DNA of 64,000 bases from Saxidomus purpurata (GCA_022818135.1 JAFMSR010000012.1:27915678-27979677), one strand, 5' to 3'. Shown: positions 46,570 to 60,340, counted from the first letter of the stretch. Numbers and translations are program-made. The notes: generated by a model from the sequence alone, not told the origin.

Positions 46570-47110
46570 ACTAACGACTGTATGGTACTGTAGTATTTCA
46601 TAGCACAGCAGTATTGTCTGTGATAATTGAAGTGCTCTAGCACAAAAATACTCTTCAGTATGTGTACAGTACTGTAGATCTCTATAGTACTGTTGTGTTT
46701 AAAAGCAACACAGTGTTCTATAGTGCTTACGCTGTATAGAACTCAATAGTACTGTTGTGTTTAAAAGCAAACAGTGTTCTATAGCGCTTTACACTGTATA
46801 GAACTCAATAGTACTGTTGTGTTTAAAAGCAATACAGTGTCCTGTAGTGCTTTACGCTGTATAGAACTCAATAGTACTGTTGTGTTTAAAAGCAATACAG
46901 TGTTCTATAGCGCTTTACACTGTATAGAACTCTATAGTACTGTTGTGTTTAAAAGCAACTCTATAGTACTGTTGTGTTTAAAAGCAATACAGTATTCTAT
47001 AGTGCTTTACAGCTTCTATAGTGCTTTACACTGTATATAACTCTATAGTACTGTTGTGTTTAAAAGCAATACAGTGTTCTATAGTGCTTGATGCTGTATA
47101 GCGCTGCAGT
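46570..47110. repeat. 63-bp minisatellite, about seven copies
   Basis: Unit gttctatagcgctttacact + gtatagaactcaatagtact + gttgtgtttaaaagcaatac + agt. One shortened unit and one extended unit lie near 46950-47030. 63 is divisible by three, which explains the repetitive frame at 46774-47040. The segment cagtgttctatagtactgt is the reverse complement of acagtactatagaacactg in the 45-bp minisatellite. Confidence 0.93.
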
Positions 47111-47850
47111 GCCAAATGTATTTTTAAGTGTTAACTGTCCTAAAATGGCACAAATCACATCAGATGCCAAAATAAAGCCTTGACATAAAATGAAAAAACA
47201 CTAAATCAGGGGAATTCAAAGCTACTCTTACATAACTTTTAACTGTACACTAGTTATTATCTTATACATGTCCACATTGACAAAATAACTTATTTGTGAT
47301 AATAATACATTCAAGATATAGAATAGAGATACAATTGATAAAACTACAATGTTTTCACACTTTTGCAATTAAACTGTTAGTTCTTATACAGTTGTAGGCA
47401 TGTTGTAATACTCTGCAGTACTGTAGTTTTCTACAGATTACTTAGCTGTATGGTATTGTTACTGAATGGTACTGTTACAGTGTATACTAATAAAAGTACT
47501 GAACAGTTCTATAGCATTCTTTAGTGCTGTGGTACACTATGGTACTGTAGTATTGAGTACTACGTATCAATTTTAGCACCATAAATGATAATAGTCAGTT
47601 ACCAGTTTTGAGTAATTTCTCATGATGAAACAATTCACTGCATTTGCTGTTTATAGTAATTTGAACTTTGATGCCTCAAGAACTGCCCCGTTAAATGGCT
47701 GTTGATGATTTACTTATATCCTCTTGTCACACTAGGATTTTACCATAACTGTCCTCAGCCAATCATTTTTTACTAATCAAAACAAGCCAAGAAAGAAGAT
47801 CCTTAAACATAATTATGCCAATGCAAAGGCAAAAATACATTTTTCACAGT
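47111..47850. other. Spacer between minisatellite and satellite block 2
   Basis: Unique AT-rich DNA, with another low-complexity agtactgtagt stretch at 47405-47580. No gene recognised. Confidence 0.4.
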
Positions 47851-50800
47851 TAAAGAAATTGTTACAACACCCTGCAATTTTAAATGTTAAGAATGTCAGC
47901 TGCGCCATTTGTCATTTTAAATGTTAAAAAAGGCCGCAGAAATGTTAAAGAAAATGTAACAGAAATGTTTAAGAAAAAATGGAAAATCTAAAAGAACTTG
48001 TAACAGAACTTTTTTTATTTTAAATGTTAAATAAATATCTGCAAAGCTGTTAAAGAAAATGTTACAGAAAATAACATTTTAAATGTAAAAAGAAATTGTT
48101 GACACCACTTTTTATTTTTTATGTTACGAAGGTCTGCTGCACCGTGTGTCATTTTCAATGTAAATAATATCCGCTGAACTGTTGAAGATTATGTTAAGGC
48201 TAGTGTCATTTTAAATGTTTAAAGAAATTGTTACAGAACTTGTTCATTTTAAATGTTAACTGAATGTCTGCAGAGCTGTTAAAGAAAATGTTACAGAAAA
48301 TCTCATTTTAAATGTTAAAAGAAATTGTTACAATGCCACGTTTCATTTTAAACATTAAGAATGTCCGCTGCGCCATGTGTCATTTTAAATATTAAGAATG
48401 TCCGCTGAACTGTTGATTTTAAATGTTAAGGCTAGTGTCATTTTCAATCCAAAGAATGCTTAAATGAAAATGATCCAGAAAATCTCATTTTAAATGTTAA
48501 AAGAAATTGTTACAGAACTTGTTCATTTTAAATGTTAACAAAATGTCTGCAGAAATGATAAAGAAATTGTTACGGAAAATCTAAAAGAAATTGTTACAGA
48601 TCTTGTTCATTTTAAATGTTAACTGAATGTCTGCAGAGCTGTTACAGAAAATGTTACAGAAAATCTCATTGTAAATATTAAAAGAAATTGTTACGATGCC
48701 ACGTTTGATTTAGACGTTAAGAATGTCTTTTAAGAATGTCCGCTGAACTGTTAAGGTATTTTAAATGTTAAGAAAATGTCTGTAGAAATGTTACAGAATA
48801 TGTTACGGAAAATCCAAAAGAAATTGTTACAGAACTTGTTCATTTTAAATGTTAACAAAATGTCTGTAGAAATGATAAAGAAATTGTTACAGATCTTGTT
48901 CATTTTAAATGTTAACTGAATGTCTGCAGAGCTGTTAAAGAAAATGTTACAGAAAATCTCATTTTAAATGTTAAAAGAAATTGTTACAACGCCACATTTC
49001 ATTTTAAACGCTTAGAATGTCCGCTGCGCCATGTGTCATTTTAAATGTTAAGAATGTCCGCTGAACTGTTAAAGTATTTTAAATGTTAAGAAAATGTCTG
49101 TAGAAATGTTACGGAAAATCCAAAAGAAGTTGTTACAGAACTTGTTCATTTTAAATGTTAACAAAATGTCTGCAGAAATGATAAAGAAATTGTTACGGAA
49201 AATCTAAAAGAAATTGTTACAGATCTTGTTCATTTTAAATGTTAACTGAATGTCTGCAGAGCTGTTACAGAAAATGTTACAGAAAATCTCATTGTAAATA
49301 TTAAAAGAAATTGTTACGATGCCACGTTTGATTTAGACGTTAAGAATGTCTTTTAAGAATGTCCGCTGAACTGTTAAGGTATTTTTAAATGTTAAGAAAA
49401 TGTCTGTAGAAATGTTACAGAATATGTTACGGAAAATCCAAAAGAAATTGTTACAGAACTTGTTCATTTTAAATGTTAACAAAATGTCTGCAGAAATGAT
49501 AAAGAAATTGTTACGGAAAATCTAAAAAGAAATTGTTACAGATCTTGTTCATTTTAAATGTTAACTGAATGTCTGCAGAGCTGTTACAGAAAATCTCATT
49601 GTAAATATTAAAAAGAAATTGTTACGACGCCACGTTTGATTTAAACGTTAGGAATGTCTGTTGCGCCATGACTGTGTCATTTTAAATGTTAAGAATGTCC
49701 GCTGAACTGTTAAAGTATTTTAAATGTTAAGAAAATGTCTGTAGAAATGTTACAGAATATGTTACGGAAAATCCAAAAGAAATTGTTACAGAACTTGTTC
49801 ATTTTAAATGTTAACAAAATGTCTGCAGAAATGATAAAAGAAATTGTTACGGAAAATCTAAAAGAAATTGTTACAGATCTTGTTCATTTTAAATGTTAAC
49901 TGAATGTCTGCAGAGCTGTTACAGAAAATGTTACAGAAAATCTCATTGTAAATATTAAAAGAAATTGTTACGACGCCACGTTTGATTTAAACGTTAAGAA
50001 TGTCTGTTGCGCCATGACTGTGTCATTTTAAATGTTAAGAATGTCCGCTGAACTGTTAAAGTATTTTAAATGTTAAGAAAATGTCTGTAGAAATGTTACA
50101 GAATATGTTACGGAAAATCCAAAAGAAATTGTTACAGAACTTGTTCATTTTAAATGTTAACAAAATGTCTGCAGAAATGATAAAGAAATTGTTACGGAAA
50201 ATCTAAAAGAAATTGTTACAGATCTTGTTCATTTTAAATGTTAACTGAATGTCTGCAGAGCTGTTACAGAAAATGTTACAGAAAATCTCATTGTAAATAT
50301 TAAAAGAAATTGTTCCGACGCCACGTTTGATTTAAACGTTAAGAATGTCTGTTGCGCCATGACTGTGTCATTTTAAATGTTAAGAATGTCCGCTGAACTG
50401 TTAAAGTATTTTAAATGTTAAGAAAATGTCTGTAGAAATGTTACAGAATATGTTACGGAAAATCCAAAAGAAATTGTTACAGAACTTGTTCATTTTAAAT
50501 GTTAACAAAATGTCTGCAGAAATGATAAAGAAATTGTTACGGAAAATCTAAAAGAAATTGTTACAGATCTTGTTCATTTTAAATGTTAACTGAATGTCTG
50601 CAGAGCTGTTACAGAAAATGTTACAGAAAATCTCATTGTAAATATTAAAAGAAATTGTTACGACGCCACGTTTGATTTAAACGTTAAGAATGTCTGTTGC
50701 GCCATGACTGTGTCATTTTAAATGTTAAGAATGTCCGCTGAACTGTTAAAGTATTTTAAATGTTAAGAAAATGTCTGTAGAAATGTTACAGAATATGTTA

Positions 50801-53800
50801 CGGAAAATCCAAAAGAAATTGTTACAGAACTTGTTCATTTTAAATGTTAACAAAATGTCTGCAGAAATGATAAAGAAATTGTTACGGAAAATCTAAAAGA
50901 AATTGTTACAGATCTTGTTCATTTTAAATGTTAACTGAATGTCTGCAGAGCTGTTACAGAAAATGTTACAGAAAATCTCATTGTAAATATTAAAAGAAAT
51001 TGTTACGACGCCACGTTTGATTTAAACGTTAAGAATGTCTGTTGCGCCATGACTGTGTCATTTTAAATGTTAAGAATGTCCGCTGAACTGTTAAAGTATT
51101 TTAAATGTTAAGAAAATGTCTGTAGAAATGTTACAGAATATGTTACGGAAAATCCAAAAGAAATTGTTACAGAACTTGTTCATTTTAAATGTTAACAAAA
51201 TGTCTGCAGAAATGATAAAGAAATTGTTACGGAAAATCTAAAAGAAATTGTTACAGATCTTGTTCATTTTAAATGTTAACTGAATGTCTGCAGAGCTGTT
51301 ACAGAAAATCTCATTGTAAATATTAAAAGAAATTGTTACGACGCCACGTTTGATGTAAACGTTAAGAATGTCTGTTGCGCCATGACTGTGTCATTTTAAA
51401 TGTTAAGAATGTCCGCTGAACTGTTAAAGTATTTTAAATGTTAAGAAAATGTCTGTAGAAATGTTACAGAATATGTTACGGAAAATCCAAAAGAAATTGT
51501 TACAGAACTTGTTCATTTTAAATGTTAACAAAATGTCTGCAGAAATGATAAAGAAATTGTTACGGAAAATCTAAAAGAAATTGTTACAGATCTTGTTCAT
51601 TTTAAATGTTAACTGAATGTCTGCAGAGCTGTTACAGAAAATGTTACAGAAAATCTCATTGTAAATATTAAAAGAAATTGTTACGACGCCACGTTTGATT
51701 TAAACGTTAAGAATGTCTGTTGCGCCATGACTGTGTCATTTTAAATGTTAAGAATGTCCGCTGAACTGTTAAAGTATTTTAAATGTTAAGAAAATGTCTG
51801 TAGAAATGTTACAGAATATGTTACGGAAAATCCAAAAGAAATTGTTACAGAACTTGTTCATTTTAAATGTTAACAAAATGTCTGCAGAAATGATAAAGAA
51901 ATTGTTACGGAAAATCTAAAAGAAATTGTTACAGATCTTGTTCATTTTAAATGTTAACTGAATGTCTGCAGAGCTGTTACAGAAAATGTTACAGAAAATC
52001 TCATTGTAAATATTAAAAGAAATTGTTACGACGCCACGTTTGATTTAAACGTTAAGAATGTCTGTTGCGCCATGACTGTGTCATTTTAAATGTTAAGAAT
52101 GTCCGCTGAACTGTTAAAGTATTTTAAATGTTAAGAAAATGTCTGTAGAAATGTTACAGAATATGTTACGGAAAATCCAAAAGAAATTGTTACAGAACTT
52201 GTTCATTTTAAATGTTAACAAAATGTCTGCAGAAATGATAAAGAAATTGTTACGGAAAATCTAAAAGAAATTGTTACAGATCTTGTTCATTTTAAATGTT
52301 AACTGAATGTCTGCAGAGCTGTTACAGAAAATCTCATTGTAAATATTAAAAGAAATTGTTACGACGCCACGTTTGATGTAAACGTTAAGAATGTCTGTTG
52401 CGCCATGACTGTGTCATTTTAAATGTTAAGAATGTCCGCTGAACTGTTAAAGTATTTTAAATGTTAAGAAAATGTCTGTAGAAATGTTACAGAATATGTT
52501 ACGGAAAATCCAAAAGAAATTGTTACAGAACTTGTTCATTTTAAATGTTAACAAAATGTCTGCAGAAATGATAAAGAAATTGTTACGGAAAATCTAAAAG
52601 AAATTGTTACAGATCTTGTTCATTTTAAATGTTAACTGAATGTCTGCAGAGCTGTTACAGAAAATGTTACAGAAAATCTCATTGTAAATATTAAAAGAAA
52701 TTGTTACGACGCCACGTTTGATTTAAACGTTAAGAATGTCTGTTGCGCCATGACTGTGTCATTTTAAATGTTAAGAATGTCCGCTGAACTGTTGAAGTAT
52801 TTTAAATGTTAAGAAAATGTCTGTAGAAATGTTACAGAATATGTTACGGAAAATCCAAAAGAAATTGTTACAGAACTTGTTCATTTTAAATGTTAACAAA
52901 ATGTCTGCAGAAATGATAAAGAAATTGTTACGGAAAATCTAAAAGAAATTGTTACAGATCTTGTTCATTTTAAATGTTAACTGAATGTCTGCAGAGCTGT
53001 TACAGAAAATGTTACAGAAAATCTCATTGTAAATATTAAAAGAAATTGTTACGACGCCACGTTTGATTTAAACGTTAAGAATGTCTGTTGCGCCATGACT
53101 GTGTCATTTTAAATGTTAAGAATGTCCGCTGAACTGTTAAAGTATTTTAAATGTTAAGAAAATGTCTGTAGAAATGTTACAGAATATGTTACGGAAAATC
53201 CAAAAGAAATTGTTACAGAACTTGTTCATTTTAAATGTTAACAAAATGTCTGCAGAAATGATAAAGAAATTGTTACGGAAAATCTAAAAGAAATTGTTAC
53301 AGATCTTGTTCATTTTAAATGTTAACTGAATGTCTGCAGAGCTGTTACAGAAAATGTTACAGAAAATCTCATTGTAAATATTAAAAGAAATTGTTACGAC
53401 GCCACGTTTGATTTAAACGTTAAGAATGTCTGTTGCGCCATGACTGTGTCATTTTAAATGTTAAGAATGTCCGCTGAACTGTTAAAGTATTTTAAATGTT
53501 AAGAAAATGTCTGTAGAAATGTTACAGAATATGTTACGGAAAATCCAAAAGAAATTGTTACAGAACTTGTTCATTTTAAATGTTAACAAAATGTCTGCAG
53601 AAATGATAAAGAAATTGTTACGGAAAATCTAAAAGAAATTGTTACAGATCTTGTTCATTTTAAATGTTAACTGAATGTCTGCAGAGCTGTTACAGAAAAT
53701 GTTACAGAAAATCTCATTGTAAATATTAAAAGAAATTGTTACGACGCCACGTTTGATTTAAACGTTAAGAATGTCTGTTGCGCCATGACTGTGTCATTTT

Positions 53801-56800
53801 AAATGTTAAGAATGTCCGCTGAACTGTTAAAGTATTTTAAATGTTAAGAAAATGTCTGTAGAAATGTTACAGAATATGTTACGGAAAATCCAAAAGAAAT
53901 TGTTACAGAACTTGTTCATTTTAAATGTTAACAAAATGTCTGCAGAAATGATAAAGAAATTGTTACGGAAAATCTAAAAGAAATTGTTACAGATCTTGTT
54001 CATTTTAAATGTTAACTGAATGTCTGCAGAGCTGTTACAGAAAATGTTACAGAAAATCTCATTGTAAATATTAAAAGAAATTGTTACGACGCCACGTTTG
54101 ATTTAAACGTTAAGAATGTCTGTTGCGCCATGACTGTGTCATTTTAAATGTTAAGAATGTCCGCTGAACTGTTAAAGTATTTTAAATGTTAAGAAAATGT
54201 CTGTAGAAATGTTACAGAATATGTTACGGAAAATCCAAAAGAAATTGTTACAGAACTTGTTCATTTTAAATGTTAACAAAATGTCTGCAGAAATGATAAA
54301 GAAATTGTTACGGAAAATCTAAAAGAAATTGTTACAGATCTTGTTCATTTTAAATGTTAACTGAATGTCTGCAGAGCTGTTACAGAAAATCTCATTGTAA
54401 ATATTAAAAGAAATTGTTACGACGCCACGTTTGATGTAAACGTTAAGAATGTCTGTTGCGCCATGACTGTGTCATTTTAAATGTTAAGAATGTCCGCTGA
54501 ACTGTTAAAGTATTTTAAATGTTAAGAAAATGTCTGTAGAAATGTTACAGAATATGTTACGGAAAATCCAAAAGAAATTGTTACAGAACTTGTTCATTTT
54601 AAATGTTAACAAAATGTCTGCAGAAATGATAAAGAAATTGTTACGGAAAATCTAAAAGAAATTGTTACAGATCTTGTTCATTTTAAATGTTAACTGAATG
54701 TCTGCAGAGCTGTTACAGAAAATGTTACAGAAAATCTCATTGTAAATATTAAAAGAAATTGTTACGACGCCACGTTTGATTTAAACGTTAAGAATGTCTG
54801 TTGCGCCATGACTGTGTCATTTTAAATGTTAAGAATGTCCGCTGAACTGTTAAAGTATTTTAAATGTTAAGAAAATGTCTGTAGAAATGTTACAGAATAT
54901 GTTACGGAAAATCCAAAAGAAATTGTTACAGAACTTGTTCATTTTAAATGTTAACAAAATGTCTGCAGAAATGATAAAGAAATTGTTACGGAAAATCTAA
55001 AAGAAATTGTTACAGATCTTGTTCATTTTAAATGTTAACTGAATGTCTGCAGAGCTGTTACAGAAAATCTCATTGTAAATATTAAAAGAAATTGTTACGA
55101 CGCCACGTTTGATTTAAACGTTAAGAATGTCTGTTGCGCCATGACTGTGTCATTTTAAATGTTAAGAATGTCCGCTGAACTGTTAAAGTATTTTAAATGT
55201 TAAGAAAATGTCTGTAGAAATGTTACAGAATATGTTACGGAAAATCCAAAAGAAATTGTTACAGAACTTGTTCATTTTAAATGTTAACAAAATGTCTGCA
55301 GAAATGATAAAGAAATTGTTACGGAAAATCTAAAAGAAATTGTTACAGATCTTGTTCATTTTAAATGTTAACTGAATGTCTGCAGAGCTGTTACAGAAAA
55401 TGTTACAGAAAATCTCATTGTAAATATTAAAAGAAATTGTTACGACGCCACGTTTGATTTAAACGTTAAGAATGTCTGTTGCGCCATGACTGTGTCATTT
55501 TAAATGTTAAGAATGTCCGCTGAACTGTTAAAGTATTTTAAATGTTAAGAAAATGTCTGTAGAAATGTTACAGAATATGTTACGGAAAATCCAAAAGAAA
55601 TTGTTACAGAACTTGTTCATTTTAAATGTTAACAAAATGTCTGCAGAAATGATAAAGAAATTGAAATTGTTACAGATCTTGTTCATTTTAAATGTTAACT
55701 GAATGTCTGCAGAGCTGTTACAGAAAATCTCATTGTAAATATTAAAAGAAATTGTTACGACGCCACGTTTGATGTAAACGTTAAGAATGTCTGTTGCGCC
55801 ATGACTGTGTCATTTTAAATGTTAAGAATGTCCGCTGAACTGTTAAAGTATTTTAAATGTTAAGAAAATGTCTGTAGAAATGTTACAGAATATGTTACGG
55901 AAAATCCAAAAGAAATTGTTACAGAACTTGTTCATTTTAAATGTTAACAAAATGTCTGCAGAAATGATAAAGAAATTGTTACGGAAAATCTAAAAGAAAT
56001 TGTTACAGATCTTGTTCATTTTAAATGTTAACTGAATGTCTGCAGAGCTGTTACAGAAAATGTTACAGAAAATCTCATTGTAAATATTAAAAGAAATTGT
56101 TACGACGCCACGTTTGATTTAAACGTTAAGAATGTCTGTTGCGCCATGACTGTGTCATTTTAAATGTTAAGAATGTCCGCTGAACTGTTAAAGTATTTTA
56201 AATGTTACAGAATATGTTACGGAAAATCCAAAAGAAATTGTTACAGAACTTGTTCATTTTAAATGTTAACAAAATGTCTGCAGAAATGATAAAGAAATTG
56301 TTACGGAAAATCTAAAAGAAATTGTTACAGATCTTGTTCATTTTAAATGTTAACTGAATGTCTGCAGAGCTGTTACAGAAAATCTCATTGTAAATATTAA
56401 AAGAAATTGTTACGACGCCACGTTTGATTTAAACGTTAAGAATGTCTGTTGCGCCATGACTGTGTCATTTAAGAATGTCCGCTGAACTGTTAAAGTATTT
56501 TAAATGTTAAGAAAATGTCTGTAGAAATGTTACAGAATATGTTACGGAAAATCCAAAAGAAATTGTTACAGAACTTGTTCATTTTAAATGTTAACAAAAT
56601 GTCTGCAGAAATGATAAAGAAATTGTTACGGAAAATCTAAAAGAAATTGTTACAGATCTTGTTCATTTTAAATGTTAACTGAATGTCTGCAGAGCTGTTA
56701 CAGAAAATGTTACAGAAAATCTCATTGTAAATATTAAAAGAAATTGTTACGACGCCACGTTTGATTTAAACGTTAAGAATGTCTGTTGCGCCATGACTGT

Positions 56801-59150
56801 GTCATTTTAAATGTTAAGAATGTCCGCTGAACTGTTAAAGTATTTTAAATGTTAAGAAAATGTCTGTAGAAATGTTACAGAATATGTTACGGAAAATCCA
56901 AAAGAAATTGTTACAGAACTTGTTCATTTTAAATGTTAACAAAATGTCTGCAGAAATGATAAAGAAATTGTTACGGAAAATCTAAAAGAAATTGTTACAG
57001 ATCTTGTTCATTTTAAATGTTAACTGAATTTCTGCAGAGCTGTTACAGAAAATCTCATTGTAAATATTAAAAGAAATTGTTACGACGCCACGTTTGATTT
57101 AAACGTTAAGAATGTCTGTTGCGCCATGACTGTGTCATTTTAAATGTTAAGAATGTCCGCTGAACTGTTAAAGTATTTTAAATGTTAAGAAAATGTCTGT
57201 AGAAATGTTACAGAATATGTTACGGAAAATCCAAAAGAAATTGTTACAGAACTTGTTCATTTTAAATGTTAACAAAATGTCTGCAGAAATGATAAAGAAA
57301 TTATTACGGAAAATCTAAAAGAAATTGTTACAGATCTTGTTCATTTTAAATGTTAACTGAATGTCTGCAGAGCTGTTACAGAAAATCTCATTGTAAATAT
57401 TAAAAGAAATTGTTACGACGCCACGTTTGATTTAAACGTTAAGAATGTCTGTTGCGCCATGACTGTGTCATTTAAGAATGTCCGCTGAACTGTTAAAGTA
57501 TTTTAAATGTTAAGAAAATGTCTGTAGAAATGTTACAGAATATGTTACGGAAAATCCAAAAGAAATTGTTACAGAACTTGTTCATTTTAAATGTTAACAA
57601 AATGTCTGCAGAAATGATAAAGAAATTATTACGGAAAATCTAAAAGAAATTGTTACAGATCTTGTTCATTTTAAATGTTAACTGAATGTCTGGGAGCTGT
57701 TACAGAAAATCTCATTGTAAATATTAAAAGAAATTGTTACGACGCCACGTTTGATTTAAACGTTAAGAATGTCTGTTGCGCCATGACTGTGTCATTTAAG
57801 AATGTCCGCTGAACTGTTAAAGTATTTTAAATGTTAAGAAAATGTCTGTAGAAATGTTACAGAATATGTTACGGAAAATCCAAAAGAAATTGTTACAGAA
57901 CTTGTTCATTTTAAATGTTAACAAAATGTCTGCAGAAATGATAAAGAAATTGTTACGGAAAATCTAAAAGAAATTGTTACAGATCTTGTTCATTTTAAAT
58001 GTTAACTGAATGTCTGCAGAGCTGTTACAGAAAATGTTACAGAAAATCTCATTGTAAATATTAAAAGAAATTGTTACGACGCCACGTTTGATTTAAACGT
58101 TAAGAATGTCTGTTGCGCCATGACTGTGTCATTTTAAATGTTAAGAATGTCCGCTGAACTGTTAAAGTATTTTAAATGTTAAGAAAATGTCTGTAGAAAT
58201 GTTACAGAATATGTTACGGAAAATCCAAAAGAAATTGTTACAGAACTTGTTCATTTTAAATGTTAACAAAATGTCTGCAGAAATGATAAAGAAATTGTTC
58301 CAGATCTTGTTCATTTTAAATATTAACTGAATGTCTGCAGAGCTGTTAAAGAAAATGTTACAGAAAATCTCATTTTAAATGTTAAAAGAAATTGTTACAA
58401 CGCCACGTTTCATTTTAAACGCTAAGAATGTCCGCTGCGCCATGTGTCATTTTAAATGTTAAGAATGTCCGCTGAACTGTTGATTTTAAATGTTAAGGCT
58501 AGTGTCATTTTCAATCCAAAGAATGCTTAAATGAAAATGATCCGGAAAATCTCATTTTAAATGTTAAAAGAAATTGTTACAGAACTTGTTCATTTTAAAT
58601 GTTAACTGAATGTCTGCAGAGCTGTTAAAGAAAATGTTACAGAAAATCTCATTTTAAATGTTAAAAGAATTTGTTACGACGCCACGTTTGATTTAAAAAT
58701 TAAGAATGTCTGTTGAGCCATGTGTCATTTTAAAAGTTTAGAATATCCGCTGAACTGTTGATTTTAAATGTTACGGCTAGTGTCATTTTCAATTTTAAGA
58801 GTGCTTAAATGTTAATGAAAATGATACAGACAATCTCATTTTGAATGTTAAAAGAAGTTGTTACTGAACTTGTTCATTTTAAATGTTAAATAAATGTCTG
58901 CAGAGCTGTTAAAGAAAATGTTTCAGAAAATTTGATTTTAAATGTTAAAAGAAATTGTTACGACGCTACGTTTCATTTTAAATGCTAAGAATGTCAGCTG
59001 CGCCATGTGTCATTTTAATTGTTAAGAATTTCCGCTGAAATGTTGATTTTAAATGTTAAGGCTAGTGTCATTTTCAATGTGAAGAGTTCTTACATATTAG
59101 TGGCATTAGAAAATGTTAAGAAAATACCATTTTAAATGTTAAGAGAATTC
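47851..59150 (+). repeat. Satellite block 2 (whole)
   Basis: The same sub-repeat family and orientation as block 1, 11.3 kb. Edges 47851-48480 and 58300-59150 are diverged and carry block-1-like variants (tccgctgcgccatgtgtcat, aaggctagtgtcattttcaa). The interior is nearly identical from unit to unit. No coding sequence. Confidence 0.95.
49640..58130 (+). repeat. Homogeneous 345-bp higher-order satellite core, ~26 units
   Basis: The marker ttgcgccatgactgtg occurs at 49661, 50007, 50352, 50697, 51042, 51375, 51720, 52065, 52398, 52743, 53088, 53433, 53778, 54123, 54456, 54801, 55134, 55479, 55794, 56139, 56449, 56786, 57119, 57452, 57776 and 58113. The standard spacing is 345 bp; 333 bp reflects loss of aaaatgttacag. 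Other lengths (310, 315, 324, 337) reflect single extra deletions near the right end. Each unit holds six sub-repeats, tails being agaatgtccgctgaactg, agaaaatgtctgtagaaatg, acaaaatgtctgcagaaatg, actgaatgtctgcagagctg, aaaagaaattgttacgacgc and agaatgtctgttgcgcc. Confidence 0.95.
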
Positions 59151-60340
59151 AAGTGTCGGGTAGGGAGACTAACCAAAACAAAAAAACATGCAATGATAAT
59201 GAAATAGTGTTCAGAGCAAAAACGCTAAAATACCTATGATCAGCTTGGAATTACTTCAGGACATATGTGCAGGGAGATTATCTAGTGTCATTTTATTTTG
59301 GTTTTCAAAAAGTGGTGTGACAAACAGAAGTTATACTATTTTTATACACGTGTAGGCCATAGGCCTAGCGAAAATAATGCTTGTTGAGGTGTTACGGTAT
59401 ATTCAGTTGAGGATAATATCAAATTTAGTTTTAATCAGTTGAAAGGTTAGAAAAATTGTTCAGGAGTTTTAAAGACGATCGCGGCAGTTTAATTCTTGGC
59501 TATATATCAAATACTTTTATATTTTAATGTTGTTTAATTAAATGTCTTAAACAATTACTTTTTAATAAAAAAACATACAAAAGGATTATTTTGAGCAATA
59601 ATATCACCATAACATATTTAAATCATATAACTATAGGAAAAAAAATTTTCAAGAAAATTTATTACCTCCCTTTAAAAGCACCCCAAAAAGTGTTTAGCAA
59701 AGGTTGATTTTTAAACTGTGCTAAATGCTTTCAGGATACATTTTTGTTACATATTATTTGTAAGTGTTTTACTATGCACACTCTGTCCACTTTAAGGTTT
59801 GAGAAGCCTAAATCGTTGAAAACCGGACTCAGGTTATTTTGTGTAGGGAACTTGCGGACCTACACTATGTGTTTGATTGCTGATTGGCTGGAACTAAGTG
59901 GATACATACAAGAAAAAATATTTTGAATTAATCGCTGGATGATACATCACAAATGAAATATGAAGAGAAAAATTTGGATATAAATTATATTCAAATTATT
60001 TGGTATTTGAAAATACTGACATATTTGGTCGGTGACCACTAAAACTGCCACAGAAATGGGGGTGGTGTCATTCAGCTCCAAATTACTGGCATAAAGTATT
60101 GGATCACATGTATAAATTGTTATATTTTTTTTGTGGGACTAGGATGATTCTATAAAATAAAATGCATTTCAGCAGTCAGTGAGATTTTAGGTAGTCGCAC
60201 CAGAAGAAAACCTTATAATGTAAGTCTATGGAAATGTATTTAGGCATCTCATACCTAAAAAGTTTCATTCAGCTATGTTTATTATGTCAGTGGCAATAAA
60301 CACATGGCCTCCCCTCTGAAACTGTAGCGATTGTCTTTAA
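59151..60340. other. Mostly unique AT-rich flank
   Basis: One satellite-like scrap with ttttaatcagttgaaaggtt near 59431. The 60-codon frame at 59744-59926 has no supporting splice or family evidence. Confidence 0.35.

Noticed and set aside
46774..47040. 88-codon repetitive frame
   Set aside because: Product of the 63-bp minisatellite period, also divisible by three.
33540..59150. CRISPR-like array (regular repeats with spacers)
   Set aside because: The units are contiguous, diverged sub-repeats with no unique spacers, no leader and no cas genes, and the context is eukaryotic. This is satellite DNA.
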